A DNA stretch of 64,000 nucleotides from Phymatolithon calcareum (Eukaryota > Rhodophyta > Florideophyceae > Hapalidiales). Positions within the stretch are counted from its first letter, which is position 1; the number at the start of each line of letters is the position of its first letter. The notes beneath the pieces are model-generated. The model was given only the letters and a program-made list of their open reading frames with translations. It had not been told where the DNA came from and made no database searches. Both the position numbers and the translations under genes were made by a program. Positions 51,711 to 62,791 of the stretch are shown here, piece by piece. The DNA is taken from assembly GCA_977006965.1 (NCBI GenBank), contig OZ345384.1, positions 992,001 through 1,056,000 of the forward strand, written 5' to 3'.

Positions 51711-53615
51711 ATGGACACCTCAATCGTCGTGCCGGGTCTCGACCACTCTCTTCCGCCGGTAATCGCCGCCCCTCTCTCTGCTCTGGACGACTCTTCGCCG
51801 GCGCGTCTCGGTTACTTCCACCACCGGTTCGGTTTTCCGCCAAGTTTTCAGTCGCCTTCGCCTCGCGGCTTGCATTCGTCTATCCCTCGCAGAGCAGACA
51901 CGCCAACAACACTTGCAGAAGGCGTTCGCGCGGTAAAGAAGCGGAGACGGCACGGCCCCAATGACTCAGGGATGCAAAATATGCACGCCGTGCGCGCCAA
52001 AGCCATGGGCGAAGAGCCAGTGTCAAAGAAACCGCGCAAATCGTTTTCGTACTGGACTGCCGCCGAGCTGCGCTTGCTCCTCGAGGGAATTTGTATGGTG
52101 GGCGCGGATTTCGACCGCGTCGCCTCCATCGTGGGCACGCGCGATGCGGATGCATGTCGGAAACAGGTGAGCGCCATCGCAGCTCGTGTCCGTGCAAAGT
52201 TTAACCGACCACCATGTGGCACAAAGGATGAATGCGTTGCGTCTGTTTTGAATCACGTGAAAGTACCGGTTCCGGCAGCACCAGCCCCGAAAACAGCACG
52301 GAAATCGAGGCGCGGACCGCGCCTACAGTACAAGATTTCCATCCAAGCTGTGCCAGCTGGCAAGGGCGATGCTGAAATTGTTACGCAGGCGGGCCGGAAT
52401 CCGTGCGTGGAAGTCGTTTTGCGCGCGCACCGTAGTGTTTGGGACGTTATCTCTCATTTGTACGCCAAATGGGGTCATCCGCTGCAACTTATGGTGCCCG
52501 GACGGTCATCTGCTCTTTGCGCAGACGATAGCGTGGGAAGTTTAAATGCGGAACTCGGCGAAGCGAATGGTCAGAATGTCGTCCGTGTCAGCTATCGTTT
52601 CGTCCGCCCACGTTACGATCCACATCTTCTCGGAAATCCAGGCGGCAAGTACCTTCGTGGCAAAACTAGAGGCAGTGGTCCACGAATGCGACTGAAGAAC
52701 GGATGTCGCACTTACGCTCCGCACGGTCGACTGTTTATAGAGAACGACTATGAAGATGAGGAGCTTGAGTTGGGGGTTTCGCAGGATGAGTCAGCGGGGA
52801 AGTCTGCGAGCAATGCTGCGAGCGACAAGAAATGTGAAGAACCAAATTTGGTTGCCATGCTCATGGAGCAGGTTGCAGCAAGACAAACAGAACACCCACT
52901 TGTCGAAGCCGCGCGCAAAGCTGATCCGTCTCTCCAAACGTACTCGCCGAAACCCGATAGCTCGTCCGGTGGCTCCAGCTCCATTGAGGAGCGAAGTATA
53001 GAACAAAGCGGCACACATGTGATGGGTAAGTGGAAGGCCCGTCTCGACTCTCTTCAAAGCGTGCCTGCTCTGCCGCGAGCAGAACCCACAGCGGGAGTAC
53101 CCTCGTCCGACGCGCGCCCCTCTATTGTACCGGGCGTTGCAAGCGGCATGCTCGCGATTGGTTCTACTCGGGATGAATCGTTAGCATTCGCAGCATCCGA
53201 ATTAGCCGCGGAGACTTCGGCAACCTCTTCCAAAAGCAAGAGGATGAGTATCCAAGACCATCCGCATTTGTCAGGAAGCCTATTTGGTAACACTAGTTTG
53301 TTCAAAATTGACACACATACGAGTGTCGACTTGAACAGACCGTCGATGCCGAGCTTGTTTGGCAATTTGAGCGTGCTGAAGCCCGACGGCCACGCAAATA
53401 TCGAGATGAACAGGTCTTCAGGCCCGCGCACGCCACTCCGCGAAGGTCTCTTGTTGAGTGATAACGCGCTGGATCTTCACGCTTCGCCTGGCGATGAATC
53501 TTCACAAAGTCCGCTGCCACCGCGGCTGAACATCGGCGGAGTGGACCCGTCCCTAAATTTCTCTCTACTTTTTGCCAACCAGTCAAGGGCTGACAATTCC
53601 GGGTTGGTGCCCTGA
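51711..53615 (+). CDS. CRAMPED/TKI1-like SANT-domain protein, 634 aa
   Basis: The ATG at 51711 is the first in frame; an out-of-frame ATG lies at 51581, and both broken copies keep this upstream region. Nuclear-targeting-like clusters KKRRR (76-80) and KKPRK (106-110). A SANT/Myb-like domain spans about 112-165 (SFSYWTAAELRLLLEG, GADFDRVASIVGTRDADACRK). Residues 205-262 (KISIQAVPAG, GRNPCVEVVLRAHRSVWDVI, HLYAKWG) match the region that follows SANT in plant TKI1 and animal CRAMPED proteins, where it reads like NPHLELTLSARKKMSSVL. The rest (270-634) is polar, with DLNRPSMPSLFGNLS-type repeats (SLFGNTSLFKID, SLFGNLSVLKPD). CRAMPED proteins act in chromatin and in histone gene control; the same role here is inference. 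Single exon. Two pseudogene copies lie at 27.5 and 33.3 kb. Confidence 0.75.
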   Translation: MDTSIVVPGLDHSLPPVIAAPLSALDDSSPARLGYFHHRFGFPPSFQSPSPRGLHSSIPRRADTPTTLAEGVRAVKKRRRHGPNDSGMQNMHAVRAKAMGEEPVSKKPRKSFSYWTAAELRLLLEGICMVGADFDRVASIVGTRDADACRKQVSAIAARVRAKFNRPPCGTKDECVASVLNHVKVPVPAAPAPKTARKSRRGPRLQYKISIQAVPAGKGDAEIVTQAGRNPCVEVVLRAHRSVWDVISHLYAKWGHPLQLMVPGRSSALCADDSVGSLNAELGEANGQNVVRVSYRFVRPRYDPHLLGNPGGKYLRGKTRGSGPRMRLKNGCRTYAPHGRLFIENDYEDEELELGVSQDESAGKSASNAASDKKCEEPNLVAMLMEQVAARQTEHPLVEAARKADPSLQTYSPKPDSSSGGSSSIEERSIEQSGTHVMGKWKARLDSLQSVPALPRAEPTAGVPSSDARPSIVPGVASGMLAIGSTRDESLAFAASELAAETSATSSKSKRMSIQDHPHLSGSLFGNTSLFKIDTHTSVDLNRPSMPSLFGNLSVLKPDGHANIEMNRSSGPRTPLREGLLLSDNALDLHASPGDESSQSPLPPRLNIGGVDPSLNFSLLFANQSRADNSGLVP

Positions 53616-56600
53616 GCCACGATTCGACGATTACAGCTTACTCATGCTTTTTCCCCAGTTTTCCCTAGCGTAGATGCCGCCCACGTTTTGTTTATCTCTT
53701 CGGTCTGCCGGCCCCAAATGTTCCCCAATTAACTTCTACAAACACAACGTAAAAGCGATTCCCGGTGCAACATGGCGATACTCTACCGTGATACCTGCTC
53801 GACTGACTTGTTCGTATGCGGAATCAATTCTTGTGTTCGAGAAAAAGATGTAGCTTCCAGAAGTATTTCTAATTCGGCTGAGCTTTGGCAATTCAACGAG
53901 CTTAGTGCATGTCGACCTCTAGCCACTTGAATTCTCACGCTATCCGTTGAATGAACATAAACTTTAGTAGAGTTTCCTTGTGCCGCCACGCTGTACAGAA
54001 GGACAAAACATTTGCAGAACTTGCACAGCGTATGCGTGTTTCGGGAACTGAGATGTTCGCGAAAAGATAAAGAGCCATTCACGAATTCTCACTCCTGCTG
54101 TGGAATTGTCACAGAATTTCAGCGCTTGCCGGAAGATTTTTTTGAAAATATGATACGCCAAGTGCCATGCGATCCGACCGTATGTCGCTAAACTCCCCAG
54201 CGCAACAGTCGCGTCGCAAGGAGTCCCCAAGCCGAAGTTTTGACAACACGCCAAGAGCATTTTGCGCTGCCAAGATTTGGTGCCTACTTGGAAATATTTA
54301 CTGCGAAGAAGAAAACGTAGCAAGTGATGGATGCTAAAGTTGGAGAAGACGGAGATGAGTGAAGCAATTGTGATTAGGGAACATAATTGCTACACAATGT
54401 AGGTACCGGGAGCCAAGCTGCTCTGCTTTCCGCGCACATACAGTTTCTCCCATTTCAGCGCTGATGAAAGCGGCACAGAGTAATAGCAGTCGGAAACTTT
54501 CCCAACGGCTGCAGGGTTTTGTCATGTTCAAAATCGCTTTTAGCTGGTTGCGTCAGCTGGCTATCTTAGTGTAGTCTTTCCTTGATTTCCTGCAATATTC
54601 GACCTTCTCGACAAGTGTGCTATACAACACCAGGTGGAATCTATGTGCAAGGAAACCAATCTAAAGCGAAGATTTTCCTCCAAAATGGATGCTTCACAGT
54701 TGCTCTTGTCATTCCAGAAGCCTTGTATGGAGAGGTGACAATTCCTGGTTGAACCCTCGGCGAGAAAAGCCGTTTTCGCTCATCCTTGTAGTCGCATGGG
54801 GGCCTGGTGCCCACATTACTGCTCGAGTGGGCATCTTCGTGTCAGGGTCTCATTTCGGCGTCGTTCATGTCCCATGGATACTTATTCGTCTTCAGCAGCA
54901 GCACCCGCCGCCGGGTCTTCGTGTGCGATGCTTTTGCGACTCTCTTCCAGTCGGCGGATACTGAACTGCCAACTTGACTGTCCGCTTTTGTCTCATCGCG
55001 GCTGGTCTCGGTCCTTGATCGGGCCCCGCGCTGTCCGTTGTCCCAAAGCATTCGTAATTACAGGTACGCTATGAGACGTTTGGCTTATAAAGCTGTGCAC
55101 TTCGACGGTCCGAGCAAGCGCACAAACCCTCCTCCTTGTGATCCTTTTGCGCGATCGCCCTTTATACAATGCATTCACTTGGACTAATCATTCCACTTTT
55201 TCCATGAGCGCCTTCATCTCAAACTATGTCCCAGACAAGGGCGATATGGCTGCACATGTTCTGCTACCACGGAGTGTGAATGAACTACAACGTGCAAACA
55301 CTGCATAGCCAAAACCGAACCCGGTGTAGAGCTTAGTTCACATTTGAGCTTTGCCAAGAGAAACACATAGAAGTACGTAGATTTCCGAAGAGCAAGAAGT
55401 TCCTCAAACGAACTATAATCCGTTTTTGTAATATCAGAATGAACGGCATGGCCTCTGTTTGCCTCTGGGCATGACCCATAAATCCTGGACCGATCCAGGA
55501 GCGTTATACTTTGACCGTGCCTGCAGCCGCGGCTTCGCCTTTCGCATTGACGGCAATCTGGAGAACGGCGGGAGACGTTTACGACCGGTACGAAAAGGGA
55601 AGCACGTAGCAACTGAGGAATATGCAGGCAGAGTTCTTCGCGGTTGCAACTAACCTTTAGTATTCTGTTAGACATTTTGAAGAAAAGCAGAAAGAGGGCA
55701 ATTTATTCTTCTGTCTCATGGAAATGATGAACCAGCCCAATGCGGTTTCTAAGTCATGTTGCACAACAATTTGGTTATTCTACCAGACATCATTCAGAGC
55801 CAGTATTGTTCGTAGTGAAGCAATGGTGAGGTCTTCTGAAGACCCATCTCACTGCATTCAATTTATTCAAGGATGACGACATTGAGACCCCCGACTCTAT
55901 CTCGGCCACTCCCAAAATAATATTTTTATGTAAGACTGCAGAGATTGACGATGAAAACAGTATAGAGCACGCGATTCTGTTTGCCGAACTCCTCCGTCAC
56001 TGGTCTGTAGATGATGGACATTTCCTGGTTTACTTGCAGTGCCAAGCCAAGGGAGCGCTCACAGAACGAATACGTATAACGCCCTTACCGCTTCTTCAAC
56101 ACCGGTACTTCTCCCAAGTTCCTGTATCGGAAGTGCTCCTCATGCGCGGGCTGTACTTGTGCCGACTTTGAGTTCCTGTCTCGTTAGTGTTACTGTCCCT
56201 TCTCGTTCCTCGTCGCCGCAAGATTTACCGGCCAGTAGTATATACATTCTCCGTCGCTTACCGTGGGCCGTGGTAGTTTGGCAAGCTATCTGACCTCCCC
56301 ATCTGGGTGTCCGCTTACCTACCCATGGTAGGTCATCTTCAATCTAGTGCGTTTTCTCTGTTTAGTATTTAGGATCTTGGACCAACCTCAGAAGGTGAGG
56401 GTATCGATCAACGACCAAGTAAACCTCTTCATTCAACCCCACACATCTGAGTTGTCACTGTTGAACCACGCACAACCGGCCATTCCCATGGCGGCCCCTG
56501 GCATGACCGGTTCTATAAACAGTTGATGTTATTTGTATTCTCGGGACAGTGTGCCAATCTATGGGCAAAAGCTTAGTTCATCAGACTAAAATTTTCTTGT

Positions 56601-56655
56601 TCCATACGAAGTTGCAGTTTTGGGATTTTCTACTGTGGCTACAGTCATGAAAAAA
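53616..56655. other. Mostly unassigned intergenic region
   Basis: Possible coding traces: minus strand 53783-54323, two overlapping frames of 99 and 119 codons with a frameshift; plus strand about 55840-56173, a 100-codon frame without ATG (KTAEIDDENSIEHAILFAEL, HWSVDDGHFLVYLQCQAKG), preceded by a 53-codon frame with ATG in another phase. None matches a family I know. Exons of unknown genes are possible. Confidence 0.3.
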
Positions 56656-57445
56656 TCACTTCTCCTCCTTGTGCCACACGAAGTCGTCGACGACTTTGAT
56701 CATCTTCTTGATATCGCCCGAGCCGCACCAAAACTTGTTGAAACCTGTCCCAAAACCGAAATGTTGAGATCCCAAAACATGCGGATCAACAGCCACAACT
56801 CCGATATTTACCTCTACCGCCATGCGGCTAGGTCACGGTGGCTGGGCTGGGAACTTTTCAAAGCATTCTTTACTTCCTTGATAGTGTCATACTGCCCTAT
56901 GACCTTCCCATCGGCAAAGACCAAGAACATCTCCGGATCGCACACGTAGTCGTCAGCCACTTTGACTATTTTCCTGATGTCATCCCATCCATACCAGAAC
57001 TTGTTGAAACCCGCATCAACACCAGATCCCTGATACTGTCCTCCGACCGTGTGCGGGTCAGCTACAACTGCACCATTCTTGAACTCGGCAACCATGCGAC
57101 TCGGTTTGTTGGCCTTACGTGGGTACGCGTTCAACTGTTTCTTAGACTCATCAACGGTGTCGTGCCTTCCTGTCACTTTTCCGTCAGCAACGACGAGGAA
57201 GAAATGCTTTTCATTCACATATGATTCGGCTTGTTGAAACCGCCGACTAGTCGAGAGCCTAGACCTCCCGCAGTATACGGGTCATCCGAGACGATCCCAT
57301 CGTTGACTTGCACAAACATGCGACTCGGGTCTTTGACTCCGCGTGGAAATTCCTTGAGAGCTCTCTGTGCTTCCGCGACGGACGAGTAAGGTTCAGGGAC
57401 CTTGATCTCGGCAACAACAAAGAATTCAATTTTTTTGGACGCCAT
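56656..57445 (-). pseudogene. Three-unit repeat protein gene with two frameshifts
   Basis: From ATG 57445 three units of about 75-80 residues follow in tandem. Each has FxVVADGKVTGxYDT-like, PSRMVAEFKNGAVVADPHT-like and FNKFWYGWDDIRKIVKVAD-like segments. Unit 1 lacks the last segment and changes frame near 57215; unit 3 changes frame near 56830 (AAWR stop, while PSRMAVEVNIGVV continues in another frame) and ends at 56656 with WHKEEK. The frameshifts could be true decay or assembly errors; no splice sites explain them. The repeat family is unknown to me. No signal peptide; a cytosolic protein is likely. A LINE-type 3' end sits only 35 bp upstream of the ATG, which may have removed its promoter. 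Confidence 0.6.
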
Positions 57446-57479
57446 GTCGGAGGAAGGGAGGTTGTGCGTTTTGTTTTGC

Positions 57480-57600
57480 TTTTTATTGCAATTTTTTTAA
57501 AACCCCGCAGTCATACGAATATACGGGCAGGGCTTACTTAGGTGCTGCCCTCGCTAGGGCGGCTCTACTCTTATGCCTGGCATTCTATCTGAGACCCTAG
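57480..57600 (-). mobile_element. LINE-type 3' end upstream of the repeat gene
   Basis: TTTTTATTGCAATTTTTTTA and AAACCCCGCAGTCATACGAA resemble the LINE-C-type ends at 19.6 and 24.65 kb (TTTATTTAAAAGCCCCACAG). The right boundary is unclear; no TSD was found. Confidence 0.45.
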
Positions 57601-58241
57601 CATGTGTTGTGCGTTTTGTGTGTAAGAGGAAATTAACCGTTGATCAACACGACTGGCTTAAATATTGAACTGGAGTGCTCATCGTTCACGAGAAGAAGTT
57701 GAGCCAGAGCACAACACCTTCCAATATCTCGATCGCGGTGCATGATGCATTCATCGGTCACAGCCTTCGATGGTGGATCAATTGGGAATGTGCACCGAGT
57801 ATAAGCACTTATCGAAAATTAGAGCGCAGGGTCGGTGCACAAGCCCCGTGCGCACCGTCCGATCAATGGTCCAAATTACGATTTTTTGAAGAGTCAGGAT
57901 TACATAGCTGGATCACCGATGTGCCTGCGCGGGATACGTATTTCTGCTAAGTATTCATGGTTTATACGAGAAGCCCTGTGCGTTAATGGGCCAATTGCAT
58001 AAGTTTAAAAAATGTAAATATATCTTCTTGTTTTTGTCAGGAGAAAGCATAAATATCGAAAATGCAATATTTCGAAATGCTATGATACGATGAAGGTATT
58101 AGCGAGTCGACGCAAACATCATGTTAAGAAAAGGAAGCGCTCTCTCGATGATCCAGAGAGACCGCTAAACAATGGTAAAACATGACCTTTATTGTTTGTT
58201 CTCATTTGAATCTAAAACGTATCCATTCATGACAGAAGCAG
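57601..58241. other. Intergenic, no gene seen
   Basis: This holds the 3' flank of the Sel1 gene (minus strand). Short frames only. Confidence 0.4.
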
Positions 58242-61200
58242 CTAATGCAGGGACACCGAGCCCTGTTTCTCTCCTAAAGTATCGCCTATCACATCATCTT
58301 CCAGTACCTTCACATATGCCAGACAATCATCGATTTCTTCGAGTTCAACACTCCACCTCGGACCGGTGTCCATATTACCCTTGCCTTTCATTGAAAATTT
58401 TAAAACCTGGTCTTTCAGGGTGTACAGAGGTGCAAGTTCCGCCGCAGATCTAGTAAGATCGTCCATCACTCGCTTCGCCTCCGACTCATTTTCATTATTT
58501 CGCAGTTGCGGATGGCCCGACATATACAGAATCACCAAATTGTAGATAGCAAGTGGGTTGCCGTCCAAGGAAATTGCTTGCCTGTAGAGCTTCTCGGCTT
58601 CAACTACGTCTCGATTCACACCTTTCCCCAGCTCGTAAGCGATCGCAAGATTGTTCATTCCACTGCTGCTATTGCCTTGCGAAGATTGCTTAAGATACGA
58701 CACATCGATACCCTCCGCATTGTTCCCATACTTCAAGACACCCATGTTGCAGAGCGCGTCTATATTCTGCAGATCGATGGCCTCCGAATACTTCCCTTCA
58801 GCGTCTGATGCATTACGAGAAATACCTTCAGCGCCCCTGTGATATAACATCCCAAGGCGGTTTAATGCTTGACTGAAGCAACCTGGGTCGTCATGCTCAC
58901 CGTGGGCAGTCATATACTGGTACACAGCAATGGCGTCTGCTGGTCGCTCCCCAATTCCGAAGGCCATGCCGCTTCGAGTTTCTTGCTCATCATCTCTTGG
59001 TGAATCTATTCCACACGCAGCTGGTCGCACGAAGAGTCTGTCAAACCTTTTGGGCAGTCTTTCGCTGCGTTCCCATTCATCTTTTACGCAAAAGAAAGAG
59101 AGCAATGGGTCTTTGCGCTTCACATCGAGGCCGGTATAAAATCCTTTCTCGAGCAAGTACCCGATGCTGATTCCAAATTGTTCATCAATGACATCGTTAT
59201 TCGTCCCAAGCGCGAGTACATGTTTGGCAGCAATTGCTCTCTGAGATGGATCTCCAGATTCATGGAAGATACTTTGATGTGCGATGGCGAGACGAAATTT
59301 GAAATTAGTGGTGTACGAGTCATTGACCTCACAAAAGAGGAAAGATTCGATTGCTTCGATCGCGTCGTTGGTCACAGGCTTATTGACTCCGTGTTTGTGA
59401 AACAAAACTAATGCTCTTCGTAGCAATGCGTTAGCTTCACCAGTGGACTCGTACAATAGAGCGAAATAGTGGGCCAGCATCCCGAAATCGATTTGCTCAG
59501 TAGCTGTTCTTTGATGAATAAGAACATTGAACCAGGCATCCATATGCAACATCAAAGCAGTTACCTGAGCCACTGATACCGGATCCTTTTTTAGAACCTC
59601 ATTAACAGCATCCTTTAGGGCGTCCTTGTGGCCATGCTCCGCAATGCATCGTCCAAATGACTTCATGGCTTCTTCTGCACGACCTGACCTTAGCGAGCGA
59701 ATGGCGTTTTCATACAGTCTTATCGGCGTTATTCCTGATAAGAAATGAATGTCCATCGCACAATTCAAATCTGCGATGTACTGCATGTATCCCGCAGGTC
59801 CTGTTTCGCTGTATGCGCCGTAGTCTTTCTCGACAAAGAATTGGCATATCTTTTGCATCTCAAACCGTGCAATCTGTACCGTGCATGGAGGCCAACCAGA
59901 CCAATATTGGAAATCGTAATCGGTCCCAAGCGATTCCATGGAAACGACTTTCACTGGAGAATAAATTTTGGAGTGAAATGCTTCTTCTCGAAGATGCTCA
60001 CGTTTGGATAATAATCGGGTTTGTCTCCAATATTTCTGTGCAGAAACTCTGCCCATGAAAGCGTCTTTCCAATCCTGCCAGTTAAAAACAAGTTCATTTG
60101 GACACAGTTCCACCGTTACGGCCCCTGCGTCTGCATCGAATCGTAGTACCGCGTGGACTTGTTGCGGTCCTCCAATCGGCTTCACTGAGATTTCCTGTTG
60201 AAATTCAATGGCACGCTCTCCATTTCTTGCTGTAGCTAAAGACCCTTGGCATTGAATCTCCTCCAGTTTCAACGATGGAAATCCAAGTATAAATAGCATG
60301 ATCAAAAAAGGCGACTCTCGAATGTCATTGTAGTTACGAGCAGAATCTTTGTCCAACTTCCATTGCAGATAGGCTTGGGCCTCCCACAAAAGGCGCATGT
60401 GAAAATTACGTCTTCGCGTTTCCGAGGCATCTACCGATCCCACGATAGCTTCTGTAAACGCAGAGCATAATTGCTTACTGCAACGGAATCTGACTCCCAC
60501 CGGCGCGACGCTAGCTTTCCATCCTCCTGGTGTAACTTGTGGACGAAGTTCAACCCACACCGCTAAATAGGTCCTCACTGTCTCAACCACACAGCCGAGA
60601 AATCGCGCGATATCGAAATTGATCCCGTGATCATGTGCCGGTGATAGTAGGATTTTGCTTTGAAGTCGGCTTATTTCAAGATCGTACTGATTCTGGAACA
60701 CAGCCGTTATTCCTTCCGGAGATATGGGTTCGACAGATGTGTTTTGTTCTGCGAGATAAAAGGCCAGGCTGTCCCCGGCTTCAAGCGCAAGAAAATTATC
60801 GATATGAACGCTCGCCTGAAACAGAAGACGGTTTGGGCTGTTGTTCCAGAGGAAATTGCCAATGAGCTCTTTTCGAATTGGTATTGCATTAAAGAATTCT
60901 TTGTAGTCCTTGCTAGAGTCGTACCCGAGCTGATACAAGAAATTCTCAATCCGTGGATCTTCTTTGGACCAATCATAGCGCCATCCTTCGTCCACAATTC
61001 TCTCAGGATCCCATGCTTCTTCATCTGATAGATTGAAGTCTTCCTCCATGAGAGTTGCAAAACAAGCAAGCTGCACAGGAGTGATATTTTCAACTGCGTT
61101 ACGATCTGATTCATTGAGTTCGTTTAAGGACGCCTTGTGCCAATCATCTTTTGCAGCGTCTCTGATCGTTGCCTCGTGGTTGCCGAAGTCAAGAACGTTT

Positions 61201-62408
61201 TCAGAATCAGCATACTTCTCAGCAGATTTGAATCCTTTCATCTTGAACGGAAGCCCACATCGGTCTGTGATCTCAACCCGTAACCTGCGACAAAGATTTG
61301 GATCAGTGCAGTACTTGCTCAACGGCGAAAAAAGAGATACAAATAATTTAGTGGATCCACTGTCATCAACTGATCCGTGCGTCGTGTGTTGGGAAGCCAC
61401 AACAGAGAGGTATTGCGATAAGAGTAACTTGGCTCTGCTTATGTTTGTTTGCGATCCAACGTCCTTCTCGGGCAGCTCTCTCGTGTCCTCGACCCAACTG
61501 TGTCCGAATTTGGCAAGAAATGACACAAGCCAACGAACAGAGGTTTCTTCTGGCTTTGGGGACTTCAGAAATGTTACCACGAGGCGGGAGATAGGGTTGT
61601 GCTGCTCTGGTTCTTTCCAAGGCAGCCTAGAGAGAAGAGCAGGGCGTACAGGGAGCTCTGCACTGGAGAACTCGTTGTCGATTAGTGAATTGTTAACCAC
61701 CATGTGATGGTCCACAGTTCTCTTAATATCATCCAAAGGTGAGTTGTGATGAAGAGCAAGCATATTGTCTTCTTTCTTCTCCATGTTGCCCATTATCCAA
61801 GTGTTGAGCAGCATGCAACGTGACTTGAAGCTCTTAAAAGGAAGGATCACACGCGACTGCTCCGGAGGGGACGGTGGCAAAGAAGAAGCGACAGAGGAAG
61901 ATGAGGCGGCGGACGAAGAATTAGTGAAGGATGAGGAAGAACCAGAAGTCGTAGAAGAAGAATGCGGTGATGGCCATGGAAGCCATCCCCGAAGTCTAGA
62001 AATCAAGTCTTTGACATCATCGGAATAGTCATAAGCAGGGGCCAAATATCCCATCTGGAGAAGGCACCTTAGAGCATACACATTCCAGTTTCTGAAAGCA
62101 AAAAGCTGAACGAGTCCCCAGATGGTTCGCGAAACATGAAATATGTTGAAACATGCCACAGTGATTGCGGCCGCTGCCTCCTTGTGGTCGTTCGCCTTAA
62201 TTTGAATGACGATGTAGGCGATAATGCAACCAAGAGAAGGCAATGACACGAGTAGCAGAATGAATCCATTACGGCCGGTGTTTCGTATTGGCCTCCATTT
62301 TTCGTTAATGAAGTCAAGGGCGTAAATAAAGGTGAGAGGGATGAAGGCGATGGCGTAAATCGAGTAAACCAACTTCGGCTCCCCAGCAAGCGACTTCACA
62401 TCTTCCAT
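58242..62408 (-). CDS. Large membrane protein with C-terminal Sel1-like repeats, 1,388 aa
   Basis: One uninterrupted frame from ATG 62408. Three hydrophobic segments at the N-terminus (about residues 13-34, 48-70 and 82-105) anchor it in a membrane. A Ser-rich linker follows (about 150-180). The middle 900 residues have no domain I recognise (for example LNELNESDRNAVENITPVQL, LRFDADAGAVTVELCPNELV). Near the C-terminus (about 1175-1300) are Sel1-like/TPR-type repeats: ALNRLGMLYHRGAEGISRN, DALCNMGVLKYGNNAEG, GMNNLAIAYELGKGVNRD, EAEKLYRQAISLDGN. Sel1 repeats mediate protein-protein contacts, as in ER-associated degradation adaptors, so a scaffold at a membrane is plausible. The long intact frame shows it is a functional gene. 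No intron is needed. Confidence 0.9.
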   Translation of the reverse strand: MEDVKSLAGEPKLVYSIYAIAFIPLTFIYALDFINEKWRPIRNTGRNGFILLLVSLPSLGCIIAYIVIQIKANDHKEAAAAITVACFNIFHVSRTIWGLVQLFAFRNWNVYALRCLLQMGYLAPAYDYSDDVKDLISRLRGWLPWPSPHSSSTTSGSSSSFTNSSSAASSSSVASSLPPSPPEQSRVILPFKSFKSRCMLLNTWIMGNMEKKEDNMLALHHNSPLDDIKRTVDHHMVVNNSLIDNEFSSAELPVRPALLSRLPWKEPEQHNPISRLVVTFLKSPKPEETSVRWLVSFLAKFGHSWVEDTRELPEKDVGSQTNISRAKLLLSQYLSVVASQHTTHGSVDDSGSTKLFVSLFSPLSKYCTDPNLCRRLRVEITDRCGLPFKMKGFKSAEKYADSENVLDFGNHEATIRDAAKDDWHKASLNELNESDRNAVENITPVQLACFATLMEEDFNLSDEEAWDPERIVDEGWRYDWSKEDPRIENFLYQLGYDSSKDYKEFFNAIPIRKELIGNFLWNNSPNRLLFQASVHIDNFLALEAGDSLAFYLAEQNTSVEPISPEGITAVFQNQYDLEISRLQSKILLSPAHDHGINFDIARFLGCVVETVRTYLAVWVELRPQVTPGGWKASVAPVGVRFRCSKQLCSAFTEAIVGSVDASETRRRNFHMRLLWEAQAYLQWKLDKDSARNYNDIRESPFLIMLFILGFPSLKLEEIQCQGSLATARNGERAIEFQQEISVKPIGGPQQVHAVLRFDADAGAVTVELCPNELVFNWQDWKDAFMGRVSAQKYWRQTRLLSKREHLREEAFHSKIYSPVKVVSMESLGTDYDFQYWSGWPPCTVQIARFEMQKICQFFVEKDYGAYSETGPAGYMQYIADLNCAMDIHFLSGITPIRLYENAIRSLRSGRAEEAMKSFGRCIAEHGHKDALKDAVNEVLKKDPVSVAQVTALMLHMDAWFNVLIHQRTATEQIDFGMLAHYFALLYESTGEANALLRRALVLFHKHGVNKPVTNDAIEAIESFLFCEVNDSYTTNFKFRLAIAHQSIFHESGDPSQRAIAAKHVLALGTNNDVIDEQFGISIGYLLEKGFYTGLDVKRKDPLLSFFCVKDEWERSERLPKRFDRLFVRPAACGIDSPRDDEQETRSGMAFGIGERPADAIAVYQYMTAHGEHDDPGCFSQALNRLGMLYHRGAEGISRNASDAEGKYSEAIDLQNIDALCNMGVLKYGNNAEGIDVSYLKQSSQGNSSSGMNNLAIAYELGKGVNRDVVEAEKLYRQAISLDGNPLAIYNLVILYMSGHPQLRNNENESEAKRVMDDLTRSAAELAPLYTLKDQVLKFSMKGKGNMDTGPRWSVELEEIDDCLAYVKVLEDDVIGDTLGEKQGSVSLH

Positions 62409-62791
62409 AGCGCGCCGTCCAGCTCGGATTCTTCCTCCAAAGTAGGCATGTACAGTTGTTCTCGAAGTCTCGTTTCTTCAGCGACATCTCACTGTATGAA
62501 GAAATCTCCGCTGCCGTTCCACGGATCTGCTTGAAGAAGAAGAATTTTTTAATTGAATTCAAGCCATGTGGACCTAATCTGTGTGGTTGATCTGAGATCA
62601 CACTGCGAGCTCGCTAGATCTCCAACCTACTTGGTCACCACTCCAGATCCAGTAGTTTCGCTCGCCAATTCGGATTGGTGACTGTAATGCTCGCGGGGAC
62701 GTACACAGCATTTGTCACCCAATGCCAATGCAGCGAAAAGTACAGTATCATACGACGCGCTCTGGTGTAACTGGTCGCTTGATGGTACAGT
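62409..62791. other. Upstream region of the Sel1 gene
   Basis: This contains the promoter of the minus-strand gene; no TATA box or other motif is clear. It ends at the TSD of the next element. Confidence 0.3.

Noticed and set aside
51581-51964. 127-codon ORF starting at the first ATG before the SANT gene
   Set aside because: It overlaps the real gene in another frame and is rich in Arg/Ser shadow codons; at most it is an upstream ORF.
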